A stretch of 64,000 nt of DNA from Parvibaculum sp. GTDB taxonomy: Bacteria; Pseudomonadota; Alphaproteobacteria; Parvibaculales; Parvibaculaceae. The stretch covers positions 186,001-250,000 of the forward strand of contig NZNS01000009.1 in the NCBI GenBank assembly GCA_002694985.1. Direction: 5' to 3'. Numbering within the stretch: position 1 is the stretch's first letter; each line of letters starts with the position of its first letter. This document shows positions 45,951 to 55,047 of this stretch, piece after piece. Position numbers and translations under genes: made by a program. The notes beneath the pieces are model-generated. The model was not told where the DNA came from. It did no database searches and saw nothing but the letters and a program-made list of their open reading frames with translations.

Positions 45951-46101
45951 TCATCTGGGCAACCCATTCACGCAGGAGCACGACCGCGCGGGCATCGGTG
46001 AGCGAGCGGCCAAGCTCCAGCATCATCACGCCGGGCTCCGTGCTTTCCACGCGATAGACAAGGATCGAGGGATCGGGGTTGCCAGGCGCGATATCGACCA
46101 T
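45946..46101 (-). CDS. Small protein of 51 residues, family unknown
   Basis: From ATG at 46101 the frame reads MVDIAPGNPDPSILVYRVES, TEPGVMMLELGRSLTDARAV and VLLREWVAQMK. The amino-acid make-up is protein-like (balanced charge, amphipathic C-terminal helix), and it fills a gap of about 330 bases that otherwise has no gene. The ribosome site is weak (GGTGGGGG). A 13-base tandem array starts at its stop codon. I cannot name a family; it could also be a non-coding coincidence. Confidence 0.4.
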   Translation of the reverse strand: MVDIAPGNPDPSILVYRVESTEPGVMMLELGRSLTDARAVVLLREWVAQMK

Positions 46102-46211
46102 GAGATCGCCCCCACCGCAAGACCCAAATGGACAAACGGGTTGCGCGCATCTGCCGCCCGTGCGATCCGGGCTTCAACAGGTGTAGGATGTGGAAAACGA
46201 AAGGGAGTGCG

Positions 46212-47336
46212 ATGTTTGGACACCAGATAAGACTGTGCCGCCTGGCGGGCTTCGACGTGACGCTGGATCTGAGCTGGATCTTCATTGCCCTGCTCGTCAC
46301 GTGGACGCTGGCGACGGGCTATTTCCCCCAGGTCTATCCCGGCCTCGCCTCGCCCGCATACTGGTCGATGGGCATTGTCGGCGCGGCGGGTCTGTTCCTC
46401 TCGATCATCCTGCACGAACTTTCGCATTCGCTCGTCGCGCGGCGCTTCGACATTCCGATCAAGGGCATCACGCTCTTCATCTTCGGCGGCGTCGCCCACA
46501 TGGAAAAGGAGCCGCCGACGGCGCGCTCGGAACTGCTGATGGCGATTGCCGGGCCCATCGCGAGCCTCCTGCTCGCGGTCTTCTTCTATATGGCCGCCTC
46601 CATCGCCCATGCAGCCGGGCTCGGCGAGACGGTAACAGGCGTCGCCTGGTATCTGGCACTCATCAATTTAATGGTCGCCGTCTTCAACATGGTGCCTGCC
46701 TTCCCGCTCGATGGCGGTCGCGTCTATCGCGCCTGGCTCTGGGGCCGCTCCGGCGATCTTCACGAGGCCACGCGGCGCGCCTCCTCGGCGGGCCAGACCT
46801 TCGGCCTCATCCTGATCGCGCTGGGCGTGGTGAGCCTCTTCACCGGCAATCTGATCGGCGGCCTGTGGTGGGGCCTGATCGGGCTCTTTCTCTATTCGGC
46901 CTCGCGCGGCTCCTACGCACAATTGCAGGCCCATGTGTTGCTGGGGAGCGAACCCGTCTCGCGCTTCATGACCCCGAACCCGGTAACGGTGCCCGCTGGC
47001 ATCAGCCTGCGCGAGCTGGTGGAGGAGTATGTCTATGGCTCCTTCCACGAAGCATTCCCGGTGGTGGAGGGTGAACGGCTTGTGGGGCTTGCCGGTGTCG
47101 CGGAGCTGCGCAAGACAGACCGCGCGGAATGGGAGAAGCTGCGCGTCTTCGACATCATGCAGCCCTTGTCGAAGAAGATCGCCATTTCCCCCGACGAGAA
47201 CGCCGAAACCGCCCTTCGCCTGATGGCCGAGAGCGGCAATTCACGGCTTCTTGTGGTGAAGGACGGAGTGCTTCTCGGCATTGTCGCGCTGCGCGACATC
47301 ATGCGTCTGATGGAACTGAAGCAGAGCCTCGGCTAA
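46212..47336 (+). CDS. Site-2 protease family zinc metalloprotease with CBS domains
   Basis: 374 residues. The HExxH zinc motif is in FLSIILHELSHSLVARRFD, and the second zinc ligand region is VPAFPLDGGRVYRAWLWGRS. About six helices make up residues 1-230. Two CBS motifs follow (VSRFMTPNPVTVPAGISLRE, LLVVKDGVLLGIVALRDIMR), as in the group III S2P-like proteases. It cuts substrates inside the membrane, perhaps in response to a nucleotide sensed by CBS. The ATG at 46212 has GGGAG upstream. Its stop overlaps the convergent CPBP gene by four bases. Confidence 0.9.
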   Translation: MFGHQIRLCRLAGFDVTLDLSWIFIALLVTWTLATGYFPQVYPGLASPAYWSMGIVGAAGLFLSIILHELSHSLVARRFDIPIKGITLFIFGGVAHMEKEPPTARSELLMAIAGPIASLLLAVFFYMAASIAHAAGLGETVTGVAWYLALINLMVAVFNMVPAFPLDGGRVYRAWLWGRSGDLHEATRRASSAGQTFGLILIALGVVSLFTGNLIGGLWWGLIGLFLYSASRGSYAQLQAHVLLGSEPVSRFMTPNPVTVPAGISLRELVEEYVYGSFHEAFPVVEGERLVGLAGVAELRKTDRAEWEKLRVFDIMQPLSKKIAISPDENAETALRLMAESGNSRLLVVKDGVLLGIVALRDIMRLMELKQSLG

Positions 47337-48184
47337 GCGGGCCAGCCCGCGATCAAGGCGACAACGCTCGGCCCGACCAGAACGGCATTATAGACGCCGT
47401 GCATGATGACGGAGGCGCGTAGCGAGCCCGTGAGGCGCGCGAGGCCGGCAAGGACAAAGCCGACCACGAAAATAAGGATACTCAGCGTCCAGCCGCCAAG
47501 CCCCGGCAGCATGAAAAGATGGCCATGCGCGAGCGAAAAAAGCGCTGCCGTGAGGCCCGCGCTCGCAACGAAGGAAATCCGGCTGGAAAGCAGACGGAAC
47601 ATGACGCCCCGGAAATAAAGCTCCTCGGCGAGGGGCGCGAGCAGCACGGCGATGAAAAAAAGCGTCAGCGCCTCGGCACTGCTTGAGGGCGAGAGAAGCT
47701 CGCTCTTCTCCATCAGTTCCTGCTGCGTTTCGGCGGGAAGCAGAGAGAGAAGCCACATGAAAAGCCCGGCAAAGATCGCGCCGAGACCGCCCGCCGCAGA
47801 CAGGCTGCGCCAGCCGACAGGCGCGAAATAGACGCCGGAAAGACGGTATCCGCGAAGCCGGAGCAGCAAAAAGCCGGTCAGGATGAAGCCCGCATAAAGC
47901 GCAAGCTCGACGGTATAGGCAAACCAGACCGTCGCCGACGTGCCGCGCGCCCAGAAACGCAGGCCCAAGCCTTCCGGCGCATTGAGATACCAGTCGATGA
48001 GGAGTGCAGCGGTGGCCACGATGAAGGCCGCCGAAACGGCCCCTGCCGGCAGAAGCCCCAGATCATACCAGCGCAGCGCCCGCAAGCGCGCCGGCGGCGC
48101 GGCTTCGGCTGGTTCCGGCTCCGCCGGTGGCGCATCGGAGCCCCGGATCGCCACGCGGCTACCGGCCTCTGCTGGGGGTCGCAT
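47333..48184 (-). CDS. CPBP-family intramembrane glutamic endopeptidase
   Basis: 283 residues. After a proline/alanine-rich cytosolic N-terminus come about seven or eight helices. The CPBP/Abi motifs are LLAPLAEELYFRGVMFRLLS (EExxxR), SAGLTAALFSLAHGHLF (FxxxH) and LRASVIMHGVYNAVL (HxxxN). Bacterial relatives of Rce1 act in membrane proteolysis or bacteriocin self-protection; the substrate is unknown. Convergent with the S2P gene, with a four-base overlap. Confidence 0.88.
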   Translation of the reverse strand: MRPPAEAGSRVAIRGSDAPPAEPEPAEAAPPARLRALRWYDLGLLPAGAVSAAFIVATAALLIDWYLNAPEGLGLRFWARGTSATVWFAYTVELALYAGFILTGFLLLRLRGYRLSGVYFAPVGWRSLSAAGGLGAIFAGLFMWLLSLLPAETQQELMEKSELLSPSSSAEALTLFFIAVLLAPLAEELYFRGVMFRLLSSRISFVASAGLTAALFSLAHGHLFMLPGLGGWTLSILIFVVGFVLAGLARLTGSLRASVIMHGVYNAVLVGPSVVALIAGWPA

Positions 48185-48435
48185 CCATCATGGGGGCGAG
48201 AATAATCACCTTTGCCGCGCAAAGGCCACTTCTTAAGTCCCGCTCAGCCCGGAACCTTCTCCGCTCTGGAAAGGTGAAGTCTCGCCAGCGCATATAGCCA
48301 GTTCACCGCCCCCAAAACCTCCCCTTGGCGGCGGCGCGCGCCCGGTGCAGGCTCGCAAATCAAGCGAAGGGCGATACGGCCTGCCCTGCGTTTGAGCAAA
48401 CCCGAATTGGCGCCCCGAACTGGCGGAACCCGAAC

Positions 48436-49326
48436 ATGCTGACCCTTGCCTGCGGCGCTCTCGAACTCACCCTCGCCCCGGAGACGGGCGGCGCGATTGC
48501 CCGCTTCACCGCGCGCCATGAGGAAGGAGTGCAGCAACTGCTGCGCCCCCTTCCCGCCGGAACCGGCCGGCCGTCGCCGCTCGAAATGGCCTGCTATCCG
48601 CTCGTCCCCTTCTCTGGCCGGATCACCGATGCGCACTTCCATTATGGCGGCCGCGACATTCACCTGCCGCCGGACGAAATTTGTGTGCCCCACGCAATCC
48701 ACGGGCACGGCTGGCGGAGATCATGGGATGTCGCCGGGCTGGGCCCGGCCCGCGCACGCCTGCGCTTTGCGCATGAGGCGGGCGATCCGGTCTGGCCCTG
48801 GCCCTGGAGCTTCGAGGCCGAACAGCTGTTCGAGCTATCGGAAAAATCGCTCGCCGTGACCATGCGGCTCACCAACCGCGCGGACAAGCCCATGCCGGGC
48901 GGCCTCGGCCTTCACCCCTTCTTCGAGGGGCGCTCGAAAGCAAGGCTCGAGACGCATCTTCCCTTCGTCTGGGAAAGCGGCGCGGACGGCACTCCCCTCG
49001 GCCTCGTCTCGACGCCGGAGAAATGGCGCTTCGATGAGCCGCGCCCGATGAAGGATGTGGAGGTCGATCACTGTTTTTCGGGCAGCAGCGGCCGCTTCGC
49101 CATTGCCTGGGAAGACCGCCCCTTCGCCATCCGCATGAAGGCGGAAGGCGCGCCCCACGCCATTGTCTATGCGCCGCCGGGCAAAGATTTCTTCTGCGCC
49201 GAACCCGTAAGCCATGCGCCCGACGCCGTGAACCGTCCCGAAGCGCCGGAGGTGACGGGGCTGAAAAGCCTCGCGGCCGGCGAGACCATGACGCTGCAAT
49301 GCCTGTTCGAGGTGGAAAAGCTTTAG
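48436..49326 (+). CDS. Aldose 1-epimerase family protein
   Basis: 296 residues. LELTLAPETGGAIARFTARH is the start of the galactose mutarotase-like beta-sandwich; CYPLVPFSGRITDAHFHYGG and HAIHGHGWRRSWDVAG hold the conserved Arg and His; GLGLHPFFEGRSKARLETHL and FFCAEPVSHAPDAVNRPEAP follow. It interconverts alpha and beta sugar anomers. The ATG at 48436 was chosen because the fold starts right there. The 250 bases upstream hold no gene that I can see. The last four bases overlap the convergent rhomboid gene. Confidence 0.86.
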   Translation: MLTLACGALELTLAPETGGAIARFTARHEEGVQQLLRPLPAGTGRPSPLEMACYPLVPFSGRITDAHFHYGGRDIHLPPDEICVPHAIHGHGWRRSWDVAGLGPARARLRFAHEAGDPVWPWPWSFEAEQLFELSEKSLAVTMRLTNRADKPMPGGLGLHPFFEGRSKARLETHLPFVWESGADGTPLGLVSTPEKWRFDEPRPMKDVEVDHCFSGSSGRFAIAWEDRPFAIRMKAEGAPHAIVYAPPGKDFFCAEPVSHAPDAVNRPEAPEVTGLKSLAAGETMTLQCLFEVEKL

Positions 49327-50063
49327 CCCCAAGGCCCGCGCCGCGCACGCGACCGTGCGTCGAAAACCCTGGGCTGTGCAGGATGGAAAAGCGGCACGTC
49401 GCGGCGCTTGAAGAAAGGCACCAGCACCATCCCCGCGACGAAGCCGCCGACATGCGCCCAGAACGCGACGCCCGCTTCCTCCGCCGGGCTCATCAGACCG
49501 CTCACCACCTGAATGAGAAACCAGAGTCCGAGAACGACGATGGCCGGCACATAGAAGGTGCGCAGCAAGATGATCGGGAACGGCAGCAAGAGAACCTGCA
49601 CACGGCCGTGCGGATAAAGCAGGAGATAGGCGCCGAGCACACCGGAGATCGCCCCGCTCGCGCCGACAAGCGGAACGGTGGATGCAGGGACCAGAAAGGC
49701 ATGTGCCAGCGCGGCCGCTGCCCCCGTCAGCAGATAGAAGAGGATGAAACGCAAACGCCCCATCGCCAGTTCGATGTTGTCGCCGAATATCCAGAGATAG
49801 AGCATGTTGCCCGCGAGATGCGCGAGGCCGCCATGCATGAACATCGAGCTGAAGATGGTCGCCCATGCGGGCACCGGCGCGTCCATCATCACGGTCGAGC
49901 CGAACAGCACGCCCGGAATGAGCCCGTATTGATAGACGGCGAGTTCCGCCTCACCGGGCGGAAGCGATGCGTGCAGGAAGAAAACCGCGCAACAGATCGC
50001 GATCAGCCCCCATGTCACGAAGGGAGTGCCGGGTTCCGGATTGTCGTCGGAGATGGGAAACAT
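49323..50063 (-). CDS. Rhomboid-family intramembrane serine protease
   Basis: 246 residues and about six helices. The catalytic serine lies in LVGASGAISGVLGAYLLLYP (GxSG), the histidine in FWAHVGGFVAGMVLVPFF, and the N-terminal FPISDDNPEPGTPFVTWGLI with MFMHGGLAHLAGNMLYLWIF (HxxxN) is typical. It cuts membrane proteins within the bilayer. Convergent with the aldose epimerase gene. It is the third intramembrane protease in 4 kb. Confidence 0.9.
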   Translation of the reverse strand: MFPISDDNPEPGTPFVTWGLIAICCAVFFLHASLPPGEAELAVYQYGLIPGVLFGSTVMMDAPVPAWATIFSSMFMHGGLAHLAGNMLYLWIFGDNIELAMGRLRFILFYLLTGAAAALAHAFLVPASTVPLVGASGAISGVLGAYLLLYPHGRVQVLLLPFPIILLRTFYVPAIVVLGLWFLIQVVSGLMSPAEEAGVAFWAHVGGFVAGMVLVPFFKRRDVPLFHPAQPRVFDARSRARRGPWG

Positions 50064-50115
50064 GAGGCGGGTAATGCTCCGCTGGAACAGATCGCGGTCT
50101 GCCTGTCGCCTGTAA

Positions 50116-50141
50116 TCGGGGCTTGTGATCGGGGCTTGTGA
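50116..50141. repeat. 13-bp tandem duplication
   Basis: ATCGGGGCTTGTG occurs twice in a row in the upstream region of the rhomboid gene. It is a simple short duplication with no known role, but it lies where a promoter of that gene would be. Confidence 0.85.
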
Positions 50142-50211
50142 TCGAGCCCGTTTCCCGGCCCGGCGAATGAAGCGCCAAGCCTACAGGGTTTGCGTCATGT
50201 GCAAAGCGCTT

Positions 50212-50865
50212 TCACTGCGCACGCAGAGTATGATTTGAAAACTCAGCCGTCTCCGCCGTCTCGAGCGCCTTTGCGCGCGCTTCCGATTCTTCTCGCAGCG
50301 GCCTTGCCGCAGCAACGGCTTCCTCATCCGACTGCTGGCGGAAGAACGTGTAGGAAAGCGTGATCGTGCGGATGCTCTTCGTATCCATATCTTCCATCAT
50401 CTCCTGATCGAGGAAGAAGACGATGGGCATGTCCGCGCTTTCACCCGGCTCGAGTTTCTGCTCGGTAAAGCAGAAGCATTCCGTCTTGTTGAAATAATAT
50501 CCTGCCGAAGCCGGCGTCACATTATAGGTGGCCCGTCCGACGATGGTGTGATCGCTGATATTCTTCGCACGGTAATAGACCGTCGTTGGCACACCGATAT
50601 GAGTCTTCACCTGGCGCTGTTCGGGCTCGAATTCCCAGCCGAGGCCCGGCGCGGTATTCGCATCGAAACGCACCGCGACTTCCGGTCCTATATTCCCATT
50701 CTGCTCCGGCTTGAGCGCCTTCGTCACGCTCACCGTGCCGCCATATCCCGTTGCCTCGCAGAACACCCGATAGAGCGTCGGCGAATAAACGACGGCCGTC
50801 GTCGCGATGGCGAGCAGCGTCAGCGACAAGGCAAGCGGCGGAATGGATCTGGGGGCGATTTTCAT
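50212..50865 (-). CDS. ctaG: Cytochrome c oxidase assembly protein Cox11/CtaG
   Basis: 217 residues. One N-terminal helix (LALSLTLLAIATTAVVYSPT) and then the periplasmic copper domain: VRFDANTAPGLGWEFEPEQR, RATYNVTPASAGYYFNKTEC and FCFTEQKLEPGESADMPIVF. The CFCF pair binds Cu(I). It delivers copper to the CuB site of cytochrome c oxidase. The C-terminal tail is longer and more charged than usual. No cox genes are next to it, so it is an orphan copy or the cox operon lies elsewhere. Confidence 0.92.
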   Translation of the reverse strand: MKIAPRSIPPLALSLTLLAIATTAVVYSPTLYRVFCEATGYGGTVSVTKALKPEQNGNIGPEVAVRFDANTAPGLGWEFEPEQRQVKTHIGVPTTVYYRAKNISDHTIVGRATYNVTPASAGYYFNKTECFCFTEQKLEPGESADMPIVFFLDQEMMEDMDTKSIRTITLSYTFFRQQSDEEAVAAARPLREESEARAKALETAETAEFSNHTLRAQ

Positions 50866-51036
50866 GGTGAGGGACTCTATGACCGTCGGCAGGGCCGGGC
50901 AAGCTCGACCCTGCGCCGCTCCACCGTGGCCGATTGACGCGCTTTTTCAGCCGGAATCTGCGGATTCGACCTCCACGCCCAGCATGATAACAATATTGCA
51001 GGGGCGGCCCCGGCAGGGAGGAGGCACGCCACGGCA

Positions 51037-53190
51037 ATGAGGAAGAGGGCGAAGCCCCCGGGGGAGTTTTCAGTGTCGGTTTTTCGGTTCGGCCCGGTTG
51101 AGCGCACAATACGCGCTTCGGCTCACATTGCGCTCGCGCTCGGGGTCTTTTCCCTTGTGCAGGGCCTCGGCACCCCGGCGGCACTCGCTGCCGAAGAGGG
51201 CGCGCCGAAGGAGCGCTCCATCCCGGTACTCGACGAACTGACCGTCACGACGACAGGCTTCGGCACCCGGCGCGCAACCCATACCGGCAACATCTCCAGG
51301 ATTACGGGCAATGAAGCCGGCTTCATCGCCCCGCGTCAGCCCGCCGAAGCACTGAACCGCCTGCCCGGCCTCGGCATCCAGCAGGGAAGCGGCGCGGAAC
51401 ATCTGACCGCCATTCGCTCTCCTGTACTCACTGGCGGCGCGGGCGCAGGCTCCTTCCTCTATCTGGAAGACGGCGTGCCCATGCGCGCGGCGGGCTTTGC
51501 CAACGTCAACGCGATGATGGAGGCGATGGACGAAGTCTCGGGCGGGATCGAGGTGGTGCGCGGTCCCGGCGGCGCGCGCTACGGCTCCAACGCCGAACAT
51601 GGCCTCATCAATTTTCTGAGCCGCCCGCCCGTCCCCGGCGGCGATGCGGAATTGACCCTCTCCTACGGCTCCTATGACCGCTACAAGGCGACCGGCACCG
51701 CAAGCAGGACGGCGAGCGGACCCGACAATACGACCCATGGATTTCGCGGCAGCTTCTCGATCCTCGACGATGGCGGCTTTCGCGCAAATTCGGGCCTCGA
51801 ACAGCAGAAGGGCCGCTTCCGCTACGATTTCGATGCGCCGGATACGCGCATCGCCGCAACGCTTACCGCAATCAACACCAATCAGGAAACGGCGGGTTAT
51901 GCGAGTTCCTATACGGACCCCGCAATCTACAAGAACAACGCGGACCCCGACGCCTATCGCGATGCCTGGGCGCTACGCGCGGCAGTGCGCATGGAGCGGG
52001 ATATTTCCGACGATCTGATGCTCGTGCTCACGCCCTATGCGCGCAAGAACGAGATGAACTTCCTCATGCACTTCCTGCCCGGTACGCCGGTGGAGAAAAA
52101 CGGCCACTGGAGCGGCGGGCTTCTTTCGAGTCTCGTCATGGATATCGATGGCGGCCACTCGGTCATCTTCGGCTTCGACGCGGAATATACGGATGGCTGG
52201 CTGAGCGAAATCCAGAGCGGTCCGACCGCCGGCACCCCGCCCAACGAATTGCCGCAAGGCGTCCATTACGATTACGACGTAAAGGCGCTGGTGCTTGCAC
52301 CCTATATCCACAGCGAATGGCAGCTTGCGCCGAAGACGCTCTTCACGGCGGGACTGCGCTTCGAATACACGCGCTACGACTACACCAACAATGCGCCGAA
52401 CGGCATCACGGGCCGCTTTCTCCGCATTCCGAGCCGCGTCGACGAATTCAACGATGTCACGCCGAAGATCGGCCTGCTGCACGAGTTCAACGACGCAGTG
52501 ACCGGCTATGTCAATGTCGCGCGCGGCTCACGGGCGCCGCAGACGACCGATCTCTACCGGCTTCAGCGCCTTCAGGTGCCGGGCGAGGCGAAATCCGAAA
52601 CGCTCGACAGCATCGAGATCGGCGCGCGCGGCGACTGGCAAGGCATTTTCTACGAAACGAACCTCTTCTACATGCAGAAGAAGGACTACTATTTCCGCGA
52701 TGCAAACGGCTTCAACGTCTCCAGCGGCAAGACGAACCATGCGGGCATCGAACTTGAACTCGCCGCCGCACTGGGCGCGGGCTTCGATATCGCCGCGGCA
52801 GGCACCTATGCCCATCACACTTATGCTTTCGACAATGTCGCCGGATCGGAAATCATCCGCGACGGCGACGATGTCGACACCGCGCCGCGCACGCTCGCCA
52901 ATGTCCGGCTCGGCTACACCCTGCCCGACGGCAAGCTCCGCACGGAACTCGAATGGGTTCACGTCGGTTCATACTGGATGGACGCATCCAACAGCGCGAA
53001 ATATGACGGCCACGACATCTTCAATCTCCGCCTCGATTATGCCCTCGCGGAACACGTGACTTTGTTTGGCAAACTGACCAATATCTTCGACAAACGATAT
53101 GCTGACCGGGCCGATGTCGGCTTCGGCGGTCCAAGATATTTTCCCGGTGAGGATCGCGGCCTGATGGTGGGTACCGCGTTACGTTTCTGA
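51037..53190 (+). CDS. TonB-dependent outer-membrane receptor
   Basis: 717 residues. A signal peptide (residues about 25-50, ending AALAAEE) precedes a TonB-box-like ELTVTTTG segment. The plug reads FIAPRQPAEALNRLPGLGIQ and EVVRGPGGARYGSNAEHGLI; the barrel ends LTNIFDKRYADRADVGFGGP and GTALRF, with the usual terminal aromatic. It imports a chelate or other large nutrient using TonB energy. No riboswitch is seen before it. The region 50950-51030 contains an AT-rich spot (GATAACAATATTGC) that might be an operator, but this is weak. Substrate unknown. Confidence 0.9.
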   Translation: MRKRAKPPGEFSVSVFRFGPVERTIRASAHIALALGVFSLVQGLGTPAALAAEEGAPKERSIPVLDELTVTTTGFGTRRATHTGNISRITGNEAGFIAPRQPAEALNRLPGLGIQQGSGAEHLTAIRSPVLTGGAGAGSFLYLEDGVPMRAAGFANVNAMMEAMDEVSGGIEVVRGPGGARYGSNAEHGLINFLSRPPVPGGDAELTLSYGSYDRYKATGTASRTASGPDNTTHGFRGSFSILDDGGFRANSGLEQQKGRFRYDFDAPDTRIAATLTAINTNQETAGYASSYTDPAIYKNNADPDAYRDAWALRAAVRMERDISDDLMLVLTPYARKNEMNFLMHFLPGTPVEKNGHWSGGLLSSLVMDIDGGHSVIFGFDAEYTDGWLSEIQSGPTAGTPPNELPQGVHYDYDVKALVLAPYIHSEWQLAPKTLFTAGLRFEYTRYDYTNNAPNGITGRFLRIPSRVDEFNDVTPKIGLLHEFNDAVTGYVNVARGSRAPQTTDLYRLQRLQVPGEAKSETLDSIEIGARGDWQGIFYETNLFYMQKKDYYFRDANGFNVSSGKTNHAGIELELAAALGAGFDIAAAGTYAHHTYAFDNVAGSEIIRDGDDVDTAPRTLANVRLGYTLPDGKLRTELEWVHVGSYWMDASNSAKYDGHDIFNLRLDYALAEHVTLFGKLTNIFDKRYADRADVGFGGPRYFPGEDRGLMVGTALRF

Positions 53191-53229
53191 CCTCTTGAGC
53201 GCGCCGCCGCGCCCATTTTCTGGAGCCCG

Positions 53230-54678
53230 ATGGAAACCGGATTCTCGGATATCTGGCCTTTCCTCCTCGCCTTCATCCAGTTCGGAGGCATGGCAGGTGC
53301 GGCTGTTCACGTCTTGCTCACCAAGACCGATGAGCGCGCGGCCGCGGGCTGGGTCGGCTTCGTCGTGCTCGTGCCTTTCGTCGGCTGGATCGTCTATCTG
53401 GTGTTCGGCGTGAACCGTATCCAGCGCCGCGCCCGTGTGCTGCGCGGCGAGAAGCACGACATGCTGCTTCTCACGCCGCTGCCGACGAAAGAGGAAGCCC
53501 GCGCGGCGGAAGGCGTGATCCGTCTGCGCGAGCTTGAGGGGCTTGCCCGCTTCGGCCAGAAAATATTGCCGGAGAGCTTCGAACAGGGAAATGCGATCGG
53601 CGTTCTTCTGAATGGCGACGAGGCCTATCCCGCCATGCTGGAGGCGCTGGCGAAAGCAGAACGCTCCATCGCCATCTCGACCTACATCTTCAACAATGAC
53701 AGCGCGGGCGAACGCTTCGTCGATGCGCTTTCGGACGCAATGGATCGTGGTGTGCGGGTGCGCCTGCTGATCGACGGCGTCGGCTCATGGTATTCGCGCC
53801 CCTCGCTCATTCCGCTGCTCGAAAAGCGCGGCATCGACTATGCCCGCTTCCTGCATTCGTTCATGCCCTGGCAGATGCCTTATCTCAACATGCGTAACCA
53901 TCAGAAGATTTTCGTGGTGGACGGGCGCCACGGCTTTACCGGCGGCATGAACATCGCGGAAGGAAACATGGTCGGCAACGAACCGCGAAAGCCAATCCAC
54001 GACAGTCACTTCCGCGTCGAAGGGCCCGTTGTTGCGCATCTCATGCATACCTTCGCACATGAGTGGAATTTCACGACCGGCGAAGTACTCGAAGGCGAGG
54101 ACTGGTTTCCCGAGATCGAGCCCGCAGGCAATGTCGTCGCGCGCGGCCTTCCCGCAGGCCCCGACATGGGGCTCAATCCGATCCGCTGGACGCTGCTCGG
54201 CGCGCTCGCCGAAGCGCAGCACAATGTGCGCATCGTCACACCCTATTTCATTCCCGACTCGACGCTGCGCACCAATATCGCGCTCGCCGCCATGCGCGGC
54301 GTCATCGTCGACATCGTTCTACCGCAGACGAACAACCTGCCTTTCTGCGACTGGGCCTCGACGCCGATTCTCACCGGGCTGGCCCGTTCGGGCTGCCGCA
54401 TCTGGAAGACGAGCGGCCCCTTCAATCATTCCAAGATGATGACGGTGGACGGCATGTGGGCGATGATCGGTTCGGCCAACTGGGACGATCGGAGCCTCCG
54501 CCTCAATTTCGAGTTCAACCTCGAATGCTACGGCTCGGAATTCACGCATGAACTCGATCAGCTGATCGAGCGCCGGATTTCGACGGCCCACCCCCTTTCC
54601 TATGAGGAACTGGCGAACCGCTCTCTGCCGCTGCGCATCAGGGATTCGTTCTTCCGCCTCGCCTCGCCTTATCTCTAG
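53230..54678 (+). CDS. cls: Cardiolipin synthase
   Basis: 482 residues. Two N-terminal helices (WPFLLAFIQFGGMAGAAVHV, VGFVVLVPFVGWIVYLVFGV) and two phospholipase-D HKD motifs: NHQKIFVVDGRHGFTGGMNI near residue 220 and NHSKMMTVDGMWAMIGSANW near residue 400. It joins two phosphatidylglycerols into cardiolipin at the inner membrane. It starts about 40 bases after the receptor stop in the same direction. Length and layout fit ClsA-type enzymes. Confidence 0.9.
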   Translation: METGFSDIWPFLLAFIQFGGMAGAAVHVLLTKTDERAAAGWVGFVVLVPFVGWIVYLVFGVNRIQRRARVLRGEKHDMLLLTPLPTKEEARAAEGVIRLRELEGLARFGQKILPESFEQGNAIGVLLNGDEAYPAMLEALAKAERSIAISTYIFNNDSAGERFVDALSDAMDRGVRVRLLIDGVGSWYSRPSLIPLLEKRGIDYARFLHSFMPWQMPYLNMRNHQKIFVVDGRHGFTGGMNIAEGNMVGNEPRKPIHDSHFRVEGPVVAHLMHTFAHEWNFTTGEVLEGEDWFPEIEPAGNVVARGLPAGPDMGLNPIRWTLLGALAEAQHNVRIVTPYFIPDSTLRTNIALAAMRGVIVDIVLPQTNNLPFCDWASTPILTGLARSGCRIWKTSGPFNHSKMMTVDGMWAMIGSANWDDRSLRLNFEFNLECYGSEFTHELDQLIERRISTAHPLSYEELANRSLPLRIRDSFFRLASPYL

Positions 54679-54776
54679 GAATTTACGGTCCGGCTTGCCT
54701 GCGTCCTTTTGCGGACTATGCTCATGTGAGGGCGGGCCGATAGTGAGTACACCGAATTTTGTCCGGAGGCACCGAA

Positions 54777-55037
54777 ATGGCCGACAAGAAATCTCAGGGA
54801 GCCGCGAGCGTCGAGGAGCTTCAGGCACAGGTCGAGGCGCTGCAGGCGGCGCTGGACAAGGCCCAGGCCGCCATGCCGGAAGAGGCGGAGGGCGTCCTTG
54901 CCGATGCAGAGGCCGTCCGCGAGCGTGTGCAGGAAGGGCTTCAGGACATCCAGACCCAGATCGACACGCATCCCGTGCCGAGCGCCCTGCTCGCTTTCGG
55001 TCTCGGCTTCCTCATCGGCCGTCTGCTGACGAGATAG
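54777..55037 (+). CDS. DUF883/ElaB-YqjD-like ribosome- or membrane-associated small protein
   Basis: 86 residues. A long charged helix (SVEELQAQVEALQAALDKAQ, AEAVRERVQEGLQDIQTQID) is followed by THPVPSALLAFGLGFLIGRL and LTR. This closely mirrors the C-terminal membrane anchor of YqjD/ElaB proteins. Enterobacterial members tether ribosomes to the inner membrane in stationary phase. The ATG at 54777 has GGAGG nearby. It heads a three-gene unit with the holin-like protein and the lipoprotein. Confidence 0.75.
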   Translation: MADKKSQGAASVEELQAQVEALQAALDKAQAAMPEEAEGVLADAEAVRERVQEGLQDIQTQIDTHPVPSALLAFGLGFLIGRLLTR

Positions 55038-55047
55038 GAGAGACCAG

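Noticed and set aside
50960..51036. Fur/Irr-like iron box before the TonB receptor
   Set aside because: The AT-rich GATAACAATATTGC is only a weak partial match to any iron-box consensus.
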